The notes beneath the pieces were generated by a model. It did not search any database. It saw only the letters and a list, made by a program, of their open reading frames with translations, and had not been told where the DNA came from. 64,000 nt of DNA from JAJRXR01 sp041987545 (GTDB lineage: Bacteria; Planctomycetota; Phycisphaerae; Phycisphaerales; UBA1924). The DNA lies in NCBI GenBank assembly GCA_041987545.1, contig JBHIWH010000003.1, positions 186,001 to 250,000 on the forward strand, written 5' to 3'. Below are positions 56,374 through 64,000 of this stretch, in pieces. Both the position numbers and the translations under genes were made by a program. Positions within the stretch are counted from its first letter, which is position 1. The number at the start of each line of letters is the position of its first letter.

Positions 56374-57729
56374 ATGCGCCGAGGTGTGTGCATCACGGGC
56401 GTCGGAACCGTCAGCGGTCTGGGCCTCGGCCTGGGGTCGCTCTGGGACGGGCTGTGCGCGCCCCGCTCGGCGCTGGTGCCGATCACGCTCTACGACGCCT
56501 CGGGCTTCGCCAGCCGCCTGGGCGCCCAGGTCCCGGACCTGGACGTGCGGCAGCACGTGCCCAAGGGCTACCGGAAGGCGACGAAGGTCATGGCCCGCGA
56601 CTCGGCGATCGCCGTCGTCGCCGCCAGGCTCGCCGTCCTGGACGCGGGCCTCCGCACCCGTGGCAGCGAGGACGGCGAGGAAGGCTTCGAGATCACGCCA
56701 GCCAGGACCGGCGCGCACATCGGCGCGGGGCTCATCGCCGCGGAGACCGACGAGCTCAGCCGCGCGCTGGCGACGAGCGTCGACGACGAGGGCGTGTTCA
56801 GCCTCCGCAAGTGGGGCTCGGCCTCGGAGGTCGAGGGCAGCGGCTCGGCGATGAACAACCTGCCGCCCCTGTGGATGCTCAAGTACCTGCCCAACATGCT
56901 CGCGTGCCACGTGACGATCGTGCACGGCGCCGAGGGGCCCAGCAACACCATCACCTGCTTCGACTCCAGCGCCCTGCTCTGCCTGGGCGAGTCGGCGCGC
57001 GTGATCGAGCGGGGTGGGGCGGACGTCTGTTTCTCGGGCGGCGCCGAGAGCAAGCTGAACTTCATGGGCCAGCTCCGCCTCGACCTGGCCGGTCGCCTGG
57101 CCGACACGGGCGATACGCGGGACGGCTCGGGCGTCGTCCGCCCGTACGACCCGGCGTCGGCCGGCTCGCTGATCGGCGAGGGCGGCGGGATCCTGATCCT
57201 CGAAGAGACTTCGCATGCGCGCGACCGCGGGGCGAGGGTCTACGCCGAGGTCGCGGGTTTCGGCGCGGCCCTGACGCCCAACCCGGTCGGCGCGACGTTC
57301 GACGGCGCCCCGGAGGTCGACGAAGGACTGGCCGACGCGATCGAGGCCGCGCTGCGCGACGCGGGCGTGGGCCCGGACCAGATCGACGCGATCGTCCCGG
57401 CGGGCATCGGCGCCCCGGGCCCGGACCGGGCCGAGGCGGGCGCGCTGCGGCGGGTGTTCGGCGACTCGCTGGCCTCGGTCCCGCTGGTCACGCTCGCCCC
57501 GTCCCTGGGCGCGTGCTACGCGGGCCAGGGCGGGCTGCAGGCGGCGGTCGGGGCCGAGTGCCTCCGCCGCCAGATGCTCCCGGCAAGAATCCACGCGGGC
57601 GCCCCGGCGCCCGGCCTCGACGCGGGCGCGTGCGACATGCGCGACACCGACCTCGAGCACGTGCTCGTCTGCTCGGGCGCGCTCGGCGGGCAGAACGCCG
57701 CCCTGGTCCTGACGCGGGCCGGCGGCTGA
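56374..57729 (+). CDS. Beta-ketoacyl synthase-like protein with degenerate active site
   Basis: A 451-residue thiolase-fold protein that starts CITGVGTVSGLG like KAS enzymes. The nucleophile region reads NTITCFDSSALLC, so a Cys is present. The first catalytic His (normally EAHGTGT) is replaced in VPAGIGAPGPDRAEA, and the second (normally GH) in LAPSLGACYAGQGG. With no His pair it should not condense in the usual way. It may act as a partner subunit, like chain-length factors, which lack the Cys instead. The intact KAS at 58485-59810 is the likely partner. Confidence 0.82.
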   Translation: MRRGVCITGVGTVSGLGLGLGSLWDGLCAPRSALVPITLYDASGFASRLGAQVPDLDVRQHVPKGYRKATKVMARDSAIAVVAARLAVLDAGLRTRGSEDGEEGFEITPARTGAHIGAGLIAAETDELSRALATSVDDEGVFSLRKWGSASEVEGSGSAMNNLPPLWMLKYLPNMLACHVTIVHGAEGPSNTITCFDSSALLCLGESARVIERGGADVCFSGGAESKLNFMGQLRLDLAGRLADTGDTRDGSGVVRPYDPASAGSLIGEGGGILILEETSHARDRGARVYAEVAGFGAALTPNPVGATFDGAPEVDEGLADAIEAALRDAGVGPDQIDAIVPAGIGAPGPDRAEAGALRRVFGDSLASVPLVTLAPSLGACYAGQGGLQAAVGAECLRRQMLPARIHAGAPAPGLDAGACDMRDTDLEHVLVCSGALGGQNAALVLTRAGG

Positions 57730-57770
57730 CACATCCCTTTGTTCCCTCTCACCTGCAAGGAGATCTAGAC

Positions 57771-58385
57771 ATGCCGGACTATCCACGAGACCGCGGGTAC
57801 GACAGGGGCCACGACCGGGGCGGGCACGACCGGGGACGCGGCGGCCGCGGCGGCGGTGGCGGCGGTCGCGGACGCGGCGGCATGCCCCTGGCCGACCTCG
57901 ACCCCGCGCTTACCGACATCTCCCGACGCGTCATCGGCTGCGCCATCGAGGTCCACAAGCAGCTCGGCCCCGGCTACCCCATCGACGTCTACCGGTCCGC
58001 CCTCGACAACGCCATGAACGCCGACGGCATCAACTACAAGCACGACGCCCCGCTCGAGGTCAAGTGCGACGGCAAGGTCGTCGGCTCGGTCAGCGCCGAC
58101 CTGTTCATCAACGATCGCTTCCTCGTCAATCTGTTCGCCGAGCACATGGACATCGGCAGCCAGGAGCGGTCCGAGCTCCGCGCCCGACTCCGGGCCGCGG
58201 ACCTGGAGCTGGGGCTGATCATCAACTTCGGCGAGCGGCGCCTGAAGGACGGGCTCGTCCGCGTCCTCAACCCCGACAAGCTCAACAAGCTCCGGGACGA
58301 GGAGGAGTACGAGGACGACGAGTACGAGGACGACGAGGACGGGGAGTACGAGGACGACGACGAGGGCGGGGACGACGAGGACTGA
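57771..58385 (+). CDS. GxxExxY-like protein with RG-rich and acidic tails, degenerate nuclease core
   Basis: A 204-residue protein. Residues 1-38 are Arg/Gly/Asp-rich (RG repeats); residues 45-165 match the GxxExxY family (VIGCAIEVHKQLGPG, AADLELGLIINFGERRLKDG); the last 28 are almost all Asp, Glu, Tyr and Gly. The name motif reads GYPIDVY, so the Glu is Ile. The expected acidic E-L-K strand reads LVNLFAE, so the E-x-K of the PD-(D/E)XK-like core is lost. AAGGAG precedes the ATG by 8 bases, a proper ribosome site. It lies between the two ketosynthase genes. Confidence 0.8.
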   Translation: MPDYPRDRGYDRGHDRGGHDRGRGGRGGGGGGRGRGGMPLADLDPALTDISRRVIGCAIEVHKQLGPGYPIDVYRSALDNAMNADGINYKHDAPLEVKCDGKVVGSVSADLFINDRFLVNLFAEHMDIGSQERSELRARLRAADLELGLIINFGERRLKDGLVRVLNPDKLNKLRDEEEYEDDEYEDDEDGEYEDDDEGGDDED

Positions 58386-58410
58386 TCCCGTCGATTCTCA
58401 CCCGACTCTC

Positions 58411-58434
58411 GGAGGGGGGGGCTTCCAGCCCTCC
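58411..58434. other. Imperfect palindrome between the GxxExxY and KAS genes
   Basis: GGGCT (58418-58422), TCC, AGCCC (58426-58430), with an outer GGG/CCC pair after one wobble. It resembles short palindromic intergenic repeats, but I see only one copy here. Confidence 0.35.
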
Positions 58435-58484
58435 CGGCACACGCATCCACCGGGCTCGGGGCCCGCACGCCCCGCGCCCGATTC

Positions 58485-59810
58485 ATGAGCGATCGACGCG
58501 TCGTCATCACGGGTATGGGCTGGGAGACGCCCCTGGGCGCCGACCTGGACGGGGTCTGGGCGAAGCTCACCGCCGGGACCAGCGCGATCGGCCCGGTCAC
58601 GCGGTACGACGCGGCCAGCTTCGCCACCAACTTCGCAGCCGAGGTCAAGGGCTTCGACCTGGCCAAGGCCCTCGGCGCCGACGCGGCGCGGCACCAGCAC
58701 GCGGGAGTGAGCACGAAGTTCGCCCTCGCCGCCGCCAAGCGCGCCTGGGACCAGGCCGGGATGGCCGGCGTCGATCCGAGGCGGATCGGGATCTACATGG
58801 GCGCGGGCGAGGGGTCTCTGGACTTCGAGAACTTCGCCGCGGCCAACATCGCCGGCTGGGACGCCGAGTCCATGTCCGTCGACGGCAAGGCCTGGGCCCG
58901 GACCGCCCGCGAGCGGATGACCCGCGAGCGCGAGATCGAGCAGGAGCCGCACCTGACGGTGACGCACCTGGCCCAGCAGTTCGGCTGCCGGGGCCCGGCG
59001 TTCAACTGCATGACCGCCTGCGCCGCGGGCGCCCAGTCGGTCGGCGAGGCCAGCGAGATCATCCGCCGGGGCGACGCCGACGCCATGCTCGCCGGCGGCG
59101 CCCACTCGATGATCCACCCCCTGGGCATGACCGGGTTCATCCGCCTGACCGCGATGTCCACGCGGCGCGACGATCCGGCGCACGCCAGCCGCCCGTTCGA
59201 CTCGGGCCGCGACGGCTTCGTCATGGGCGAGGGCGCGGGCGTCGTCGTGATCGAGGAGCTGGAGCACGCGTTGGCCCGCGGCGCGACGCCCATCGCCGAG
59301 ATCGCCGGCTACGGCTCGTCGGCCGACGCGTTCCGGATTACGGATATTCAGCCCGACGGCCGGGGCGCCGCCGCCGCCATGCGCCAGGCGCTGGCCCAGG
59401 CCGGCATCGACCCGACCAGTCCCGACGGCGAGGGCCGGGCTCCGGTGCAGTACGTCAACGCCCACGGCACGGGCACGCAGGAGAACGACAAGATCGAGAC
59501 CGCCGCCGTCAAGCTCGCCTTCGGCGACATGGCGCCCAAGCTGCTGTTCGGCTCGGTCAAGAGCATGCTGGGCCACCTGATCCAGGCCGCGGGGACGGTC
59601 GAGCTGATCGTCTGCGTCAAGGCGATCGAGACCGGCGTCGTCCCGCCGACGTTCAACCTCAAGAACCCGGACCCGCTGTGCGACCTCGACCACGTCGCGG
59701 GCGGCGCGCGGGACCTGAACGTCGAGGGCGGGGTGGACGTCTGCCTGTCCAACTCATTCGGGTTCGGCGGGCAGAACGACGCGGTCTGCGTGCGGCGGTA
59801 CGTGGGCTAG
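58485..59810 (+). CDS. Beta-ketoacyl-ACP synthase II-like enzyme
   Basis: A 441-residue KAS with all catalytic residues: Cys in MTACAAGAQSVGEA, His in NAHGTGTQEND and His in SVKSMLGHLIQAAG. VVITGMGWETPLG is the usual N-terminus and SNSFGFGGQNDAV the C-terminal glycine loop. It extends acyl chains by decarboxylative condensation with malonyl-ACP. Whether it serves ordinary fatty acids or a special lipid is unclear. A degenerate homologue at 56374 and the lack of fab neighbours favour a special role. It overlaps the convergent aminotransferase end by 4 bases. Confidence 0.93.
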   Translation: MSDRRVVITGMGWETPLGADLDGVWAKLTAGTSAIGPVTRYDAASFATNFAAEVKGFDLAKALGADAARHQHAGVSTKFALAAAKRAWDQAGMAGVDPRRIGIYMGAGEGSLDFENFAAANIAGWDAESMSVDGKAWARTARERMTREREIEQEPHLTVTHLAQQFGCRGPAFNCMTACAAGAQSVGEASEIIRRGDADAMLAGGAHSMIHPLGMTGFIRLTAMSTRRDDPAHASRPFDSGRDGFVMGEGAGVVVIEELEHALARGATPIAEIAGYGSSADAFRITDIQPDGRGAAAAMRQALAQAGIDPTSPDGEGRAPVQYVNAHGTGTQENDKIETAAVKLAFGDMAPKLLFGSVKSMLGHLIQAAGTVELIVCVKAIETGVVPPTFNLKNPDPLCDLDHVAGGARDLNVEGGVDVCLSNSFGFGGQNDAVCVRRYVG

Positions 59811-61102
59811 GCGATCCCATCCCGCATCGCCAGCTCGACGGCGTCGCAGAAACGGTCCAGTTCCTCGCGGGTCGTGAACACGCTCGGGCTCACGCGCAGG
59901 CCGTCGAACTCCTCGTGCTCGACGGCGATCGTCAGGATCCGGTGCTGCTTCCACAGCCAGTTCCGCAGGTCGGCGGTGTCCAGGCCCTCGACCCTCACGT
60001 TGGCGATGCCGCAGGCCAGGCCGGGCTTGCGGCTGGTGTTGAACCGCACGCGGCCGTGCGCGCCCAGCCGGTCCATCCAGTATTCGCGCAGGTGCACGAG
60101 CCTGGCGGCCTTGCGGGCGCCGCCCAGGGCCTGGTGGAAGGTCAGCGACTCGGCGATCGCCAGGAAGTTGGCCGCCGGGTGCGTGCCGATCTCCTCGAAC
60201 TTCCGGATGTCCTCGTCCTGCGTCTCGGCGGCCGCCATCATGGGCCAGAGGTTCCGGATCTTGCTCTTGCGGACGTACAGCAGCCCGGCGCCGACGGGGG
60301 CGAAGAGCCACTTGTGCAGGCTCGTCGCGTAGTAGTCGCAGTCCAGGTCGCTCAGCTTGAAGTCGAAGTGGGCCAGCGCGTGCGCGCCGTCCACGATGAC
60401 CGGGATGCCGTAGCCCCGGGCCATCGCGACGATCTTGGCCACCGGCAAGATCTGCCCGGTGATGTTGATCATGTGCGTGACGAGGATCAGCTTGGTCCGG
60501 GGGCTCAGGTTTGACTCGAACAGACGGACGATCTCGTCCTCGTCCTCGGCCGGCGTGGGGATCGAGAACTGCCGGAAGCGGATCCCGTCGCGGCGCTCAC
60601 GCTGCTTGAAGGTGTTCACCATCCGGGGGTAGTCCTGCGTCGTGCCCAGGACCTCCTCGCCGGCCGACAGGTCGAAGCCGAGCTGGCAGATCTGCAGGCC
60701 CTCAGAAGCATTGCGCGTGATCGCGATCTCCTCGGCGTCCACGCCCCATTCGCGGGCGAGACGGGCCCGGACCTGCTCCTTCTGCGGCTCGAGCACGTGC
60801 CACATGTAGTGGGGCGGGCACTGGTTGGAGAAGTCCAGGTGGCGCTTGAGTGCGTCCTGGGAGACGCCGGGTGCGGGCGAGACCCCGCCGTTGTTCAGGT
60901 TGATGATCGAGCGATCGACCGTGAAGGCCTGCTGGGCCCGGGCCCAGAAGTCCTCGTCGCGGGCGATGGCCTCGGGCTGTCCCGGGACCGAGGCCAGCTC
61001 CTCGGCGAGCGAGGGCATCAGGCCCGGGCGGGCGTGGGCGAGGGCGGGGGCGGCGGCCAGGGCGCCGGCGGCGGACGTCAGGAAGTCGCGTCTGGTTGGC
61101 AT
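59807..61102 (-). CDS. Tat-exported class V aminotransferase-like enzyme
   Basis: A 431-residue PLP-fold protein. The N-terminus has a twin-arginine signal: TRRDFLTSAAGALAAAPALA. The PLP lysine is in SLHKWLFAPVG, and NLNNGGVSPAP, TRNASEGLQ and VDGAHALAHFDF are cofactor contacts. The family includes isopenicillin-N epimerase-like enzymes and cysteine desulfurase-like proteins; the loop Cys of desulfurases is not visible. Tat export of a PLP enzyme is expected since it folds with its cofactor in the cytoplasm. The substrate is unknown. Confidence 0.88.
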   Translation of the reverse strand: MPTRRDFLTSAAGALAAAPALAHARPGLMPSLAEELASVPGQPEAIARDEDFWARAQQAFTVDRSIINLNNGGVSPAPGVSQDALKRHLDFSNQCPPHYMWHVLEPQKEQVRARLAREWGVDAEEIAITRNASEGLQICQLGFDLSAGEEVLGTTQDYPRMVNTFKQRERRDGIRFRQFSIPTPAEDEDEIVRLFESNLSPRTKLILVTHMINITGQILPVAKIVAMARGYGIPVIVDGAHALAHFDFKLSDLDCDYYATSLHKWLFAPVGAGLLYVRKSKIRNLWPMMAAAETQDEDIRKFEEIGTHPAANFLAIAESLTFHQALGGARKAARLVHLREYWMDRLGAHGRVRFNTSRKPGLACGIANVRVEGLDTADLRNWLWKQHRILTIAVEHEEFDGLRVSPSVFTTREELDRFCDAVELAMRDGIA

Positions 61103-61108
61103 GGCGCG

Positions 61109-61114
61109 AGTCTA
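61109..61114 (-). promoter_or_regulatory. -10 element TAGACT, 6 bases before ATG 61102
   Basis: On the minus strand TAGACT, CGCGCC, ATG. Confidence 0.45.
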
Positions 61115-61225
61115 CCGGGCCACCCGGCGGCGCCGAACGCCCACCACGCGGCGTGGCCCGCGCCGCGCGACCCGGGATGAAGCCCGCGGCGTACTCCGGT
61201 CGATGAACCCACCGGGAGGCCTCGC

Positions 61226-61873
61226 ATGAAGAGCATCGCACTCACCAGGCTGGCCACGTCGGGCGCGATCATCGTCGCCTCGGGCGTCGCGGGCCTCTTC
61301 GGCTACCAGCTCCTCCGGGCGAACATCGTCGAGGATGTCTACCGCGACCGCCTCGAGCAGCTCGCCGGCGACTACCACGACCTGCGGGCGACGTACAACG
61401 AGGCCGTCAGGCGGACGGCGGTCACGGAGCTGGTCGTGCAGGACAACGCGCTGGCCGTCCGCGTGCGCACCGCGGCGGGCGTCGAGCGCGTCATCGAGAC
61501 GCCGTTCGACCCCTCGGGCGAGATCTACGTGGACTACGTCGTGCTCGACGGGCGGGTCTGGATGCGGCGGGTCTTCGACGCGAACACCCCGCCCAGCCGC
61601 GGCGTGCTGGTCGACCCGGAGCTGGCCAGCGTGGACTGGGAGCGGGAGGGCGCCCGCTTCGGCAAGGCGGTGTACCGGAGCTTGTCGGAGGGCCGCTGGG
61701 TGATCTCGGTCTCGGGCGACGGGTCGCTGGGGATCGTCAAGGGCGGGCCCGAGCCGGCGCCGCTCGCGTCGGCGCCCGAGCTTGGCGAGTTCGAGGAGAT
61801 GCACGAGGACCTGGAGAGCCGCGTCTCGCGGATCGGGGCGGGCGAGGTCTTCAGCCGCATGTTCGGCGGCTGA
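61226..61873 (+). CDS. Membrane-anchored protein of unknown function
   Basis: A 215-residue protein with one TM helix (SGAIIVASGVAGLFGYQLL) followed by a helix with coiled-coil character (VYRDRLEQLAGDYHDLRATY) and a beta-rich domain (VYRSLSEGRWVISVSGDGSLG). An acidic tail ends it. No family recognised. GGGAGG upstream of the ATG suggests SD-led translation. It stands alone between divergent and co-directional neighbours. Confidence 0.68.
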   Translation: MKSIALTRLATSGAIIVASGVAGLFGYQLLRANIVEDVYRDRLEQLAGDYHDLRATYNEAVRRTAVTELVVQDNALAVRVRTAAGVERVIETPFDPSGEIYVDYVVLDGRVWMRRVFDANTPPSRGVLVDPELASVDWEREGARFGKAVYRSLSEGRWVISVSGDGSLGIVKGGPEPAPLASAPELGEFEEMHEDLESRVSRIGAGEVFSRMFGG

Positions 61874-61920
61874 AGCTGGATCCGCAGAACCGACGGGTCG
61901 ACGCCCGGGTACCTGGACAC

Positions 61921-62316
61921 ATGCCAGAGCCCACCCACCGCATCGAGCACGTCGCGCCCCTGCTGCCGGTCGTGGACCTGGCGTCCACGATGGCGTGGTA
62001 CCGGGACAAACTCGGCTTCCGCGTGCACTCGGTCGATCGCGACGACAACCTGCCCGACCCGGCGCACGCGTACGCGGTGCTGGTGCGGGAGGGGTGCGCG
62101 GTGCACCTGCAGGCCCAGTTCGAGAAGGACTGCCCGCCCGGGCGCCAGATCCAGCTTCGGTTCCAGATCCGGGGCGTGGACGCGTTGTACGAGGAGCTGT
62201 GCTCGCGGGGCGCGGTCCCCGAGGGCAAGGCGCCGCGGGACACGGCGTGGGGCACGCGCGAGTTCGGGTTCTACGACCCCGACGGCGTCGGGCTGCACTT
62301 CTACGAGGACCTGTAG
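61921..62316 (+). CDS. VOC-family protein
   Basis: A 131-residue glyoxalase-fold protein: VAPLLPVVDLASTMAWYRDK is the first beta-alpha unit, and FGFYDPDGVGLHFYEDL the last strand with a metal-ligand position. A His (VHLQAQFEK) in the centre may be another ligand. The substrate is unknown. It is a different branch from the VOC gene at 23515 and has no operon partner. Confidence 0.85.
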   Translation: MPEPTHRIEHVAPLLPVVDLASTMAWYRDKLGFRVHSVDRDDNLPDPAHAYAVLVREGCAVHLQAQFEKDCPPGRQIQLRFQIRGVDALYEELCSRGAVPEGKAPRDTAWGTREFGFYDPDGVGLHFYEDL

Positions 62317-62368
62317 CAGGGTCTCGCAGCGGGTCCCGTGCCGGGCCGAGAAACGCGGGCCCGACCCC

Positions 62369-62374
62369 TATCAT
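62369..62374 (+). promoter_or_regulatory. -10 element TATCAT of glyS
   Basis: TATCAT matches the consensus at 5 of 6 positions; the start of the mRNA would be near 62381, giving a leader of about 44 bases with an AAGGAG site before the ATG at 62425. Confidence 0.4.
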
Positions 62375-62424
62375 CGCCTCCCCCGCCCCGGATCCAGAGC
62401 ATCCGCCGGGGCAAGGAGCGAGCG

Positions 62425-63993
62425 ATGTCCGAGGGCCAGACCCCCACGCAGGCCGACACCGGCAAGAAGTCCATGGACGAGATCATGTCGCTGTGCAAGC
62501 GGCGTGGGTTCGTCTACCCCGCCAGCGAGATCTACGGCGGGATCAACGGCTTCTGGGACTACGGGCCCCTGGGCGCCCAGCTCAAGAAGAACCTCCGCGA
62601 CGCCTGGTGGAACGACGTCGTCATGATGGGCTGCCGCGGCAAGACGGGCCCCGACGGGAACCCGGTGCGCGTCGTGCCCGTGGACACCTGCATCATCCAG
62701 AACCCGAGGGTGTGGGAGGCGTCGGGGCACGTGGGCGGGTTCAACGACCCCATGGTCGATTGCCGCGAGACCAAGAACCGGTACCGCGCCGACCACGTGA
62801 TGTGCATGGGCGAGAAGGGCGACAAGACCGGGCAGATCTACGCGTTCCTCGAGGGCGACGACGCCTCGTTCGACAGTGCCCTCAAGAAACTGGGCAAGTA
62901 CAAGAAGAAGACGCTGACGCGTGACGACGTGGACGTCTGCCCGCTGACCAGCTTGTCGGCCGAGGAGCTGGCGATCACGGTGGGCCCGGATACCAAGGAC
63001 GCCGGCACGCTCACCGAGCCCCGCGCCTTCAACCTGATGTTCAAGACCTACATCGGGGCCACCGCCGGCGAGGACGACATCGCCTACCTCCGCCCCGAGA
63101 CCGCCCAGGGCATCTTCATCCACTTCAAGAACGTCGTGGACACCACGCGCGTCCGCCTGCCCTTCGGCATCGCCCAGACGGGCAAGTCGTTCCGCAACGA
63201 GGTCACGCCGCGGAACTTCACGTTCCGATCGCGCGAGTTCGAGCAGATGGAGATCGAGTTCTTCTGCCCGCCCGACCAGGCCCAGGACTGGTACACGTTC
63301 TGGCGCGACGAGCGGATGGCCTGGTGGGAGTCGCTGGGTCTTGCTGGAGAGAACCTGATCCTGCGCGAGCACGACGCCGACGAGCTGTCGCACTACAGCA
63401 CGGGCACGAGCGACATCGAGTACAGGTTTCCGTTTACCTTCCCGGGCTTCGGCGAGCTCGAGGGCGTGGCCAACCGCGGCTGCTACGACCTCACCCAGCA
63501 CCAGGAGCACGCCAAGGCCAAGCTCGAGTACTTCGACCAGGAGAAGAACGAGCGGTACATGCCCCACGTCATCGAGCCGTCGGCGGGGCTCGACCGCGGC
63601 GTGCTGGCGCTGCTGTGCGAGGCGTACACGCCCGACCCGGCGCGGCCCAGCAAGGTGTACATGAAGTTCCACCCCAGGATCGCGCCCATCAAGGCGGCGG
63701 TCTTCCCGCTGGTCAACAAGGACGGCATGCCGGAGAAGGCGATGGAGATCTACCAGGCCGTCGTCCAGCGCGTCGGGGCCTACGGCTTCGTCGAGTACGA
63801 CCCCAAGCAGAACATCGGCAAGCGGTACGCCCGGATGGACGAGGCCGGCTGCCCCTTCTGCTTCACGGTGGACTCGGACACGCTGACGGACGGCACGGTG
63901 ACGGTCCGAGACCGGGACACGCTGAGCCAGGAGCGGATCCCGGCCGAGTCGGTCCCGGATTTCCTGGCCCAGCGGCTGGGGCTCGGGGGCTGA
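62425..63993 (+). CDS. glyQS: Glycine-tRNA ligase (alpha2 type)
   Basis: A 522-residue class II synthetase: KRRGFVYPASEIYGG and GFWDYGPLGAQLKKNL at the N-terminus, RPETAQGIFIHFKN, FRNEVTPRNFTFRSREFEQM (motif 2) and EPSAGLDRGVLAL (motif 3). The C-terminal anticodon-binding domain ends about 7 bases before the window edge. It charges tRNA-Gly; this single-chain form is the eukaryote/archaea-like alpha2 type, not the alpha2beta2 type of E. coli. A good ribosome site (AAGGAG) precedes the ATG. Confidence 0.96.
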   Translation: MSEGQTPTQADTGKKSMDEIMSLCKRRGFVYPASEIYGGINGFWDYGPLGAQLKKNLRDAWWNDVVMMGCRGKTGPDGNPVRVVPVDTCIIQNPRVWEASGHVGGFNDPMVDCRETKNRYRADHVMCMGEKGDKTGQIYAFLEGDDASFDSALKKLGKYKKKTLTRDDVDVCPLTSLSAEELAITVGPDTKDAGTLTEPRAFNLMFKTYIGATAGEDDIAYLRPETAQGIFIHFKNVVDTTRVRLPFGIAQTGKSFRNEVTPRNFTFRSREFEQMEIEFFCPPDQAQDWYTFWRDERMAWWESLGLAGENLILREHDADELSHYSTGTSDIEYRFPFTFPGFGELEGVANRGCYDLTQHQEHAKAKLEYFDQEKNERYMPHVIEPSAGLDRGVLALLCEAYTPDPARPSKVYMKFHPRIAPIKAAVFPLVNKDGMPEKAMEIYQAVVQRVGAYGFVEYDPKQNIGKRYARMDEAGCPFCFTVDSDTLTDGTVTVRDRDTLSQERIPAESVPDFLAQRLGLGG

Positions 63994-64000
63994 GTTCTCA

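Noticed and set aside
1..64000. tRNA or rRNA genes
   Set aside because: Gaps are short and no cloverleaf with a T-loop GTTCRA and CCA-proximal stem was seen; a covariance-model scan would settle it.
1..64000. CRISPR array or prophage
   Set aside because: No regularly spaced direct repeats and no structural phage genes were seen.

Overview
The window is a very GC-rich, gene-dense stretch of bacterial chromosome with about 62 protein genes, many overlapping by 1 to 4 bases. I see no rRNA, tRNA, CRISPR array or prophage. The best guess is a planctomycete of the class Phycisphaerae. The evidence is a secreted protein at 37148-37996 that ends in the duplicated DFSDVV..FL.AF dockerin-like repeat closed by GCG, typical of Phycisphaerales. 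Supporting signs are a PEP-CTERM-like sorting tail (32472-33242), small membrane proteins with a CxxCxY...CPEC zinc ribbon, a HYExAFE-type protein and a GxxExxY-type protein.

Layout. 1-1290: start of an ArfB-like release factor gene, an HU-family protein and a PilZ protein. 1410-14357: a surface-glycan block with two GT2 and three GT4/CgeB-like glycosyltransferases, two sulfotransferases, two methyltransferases and a heptose kinase/nucleotidyltransferase with reversed domain order; it probably builds a sulfated, methylated surface or flagellar glycan. 14368-24482: pabB, pyruvate phosphate dikinase with a histone-H1-like tail, der, an SPFH/zinc-ribbon pair, and a winged-helix regulator divergent from a VOC protein across a perfect AT-rich palindrome. 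24511-33242: a secreted thioredoxin, trpC, a CPBP protease with a coupled regulator, a HEAT-like protein, trpS, truA with a palindromic in-frame insert, and a PEP-CTERM protein. 33293-33844: a REP-associated tyrosine transposase between inverted REP copies. 33854-44500: a glycosyltransferase, a large helical protein, a dockerin-type protein, nuoG, a TPR protein, a mosaic hisS, a REPIN, a zinc-ribbon membrane protein, an AhpD-like protein and a secreted protein. 44520-56283 is almost all on the minus strand: lepB with a large insert, a PSP1 protein, three tiny exported proteins, HYExAFE, a lipase-like hydrolase, MlaD/MlaF, a cysteine desulfurase, a TetR regulator, an RnpA-YidD fusion and a two-TM protein. 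56374-63993: a degenerate ketosynthase, a degenerate GxxExxY protein, an intact ketosynthase, a Tat-exported aminotransferase, a VOC protein and glyS.

Three themes stand out. First, at least 16 start codons lie 5-8 bases after a TANNNT hexamer, which suggests widespread leaderless transcription; clear Shine-Dalgarno sites are uncommon. Second, the gene at 55280-55765 fuses the first half of RnpA, without its RNR motif, to a complete YidD. Third, small palindromic repeats have shaped the region: a RAYT flanked by inverted REPs, a REPIN with the same core, and a palindromic insert inside truA. All functions are read from motifs by eye; no database search was run.
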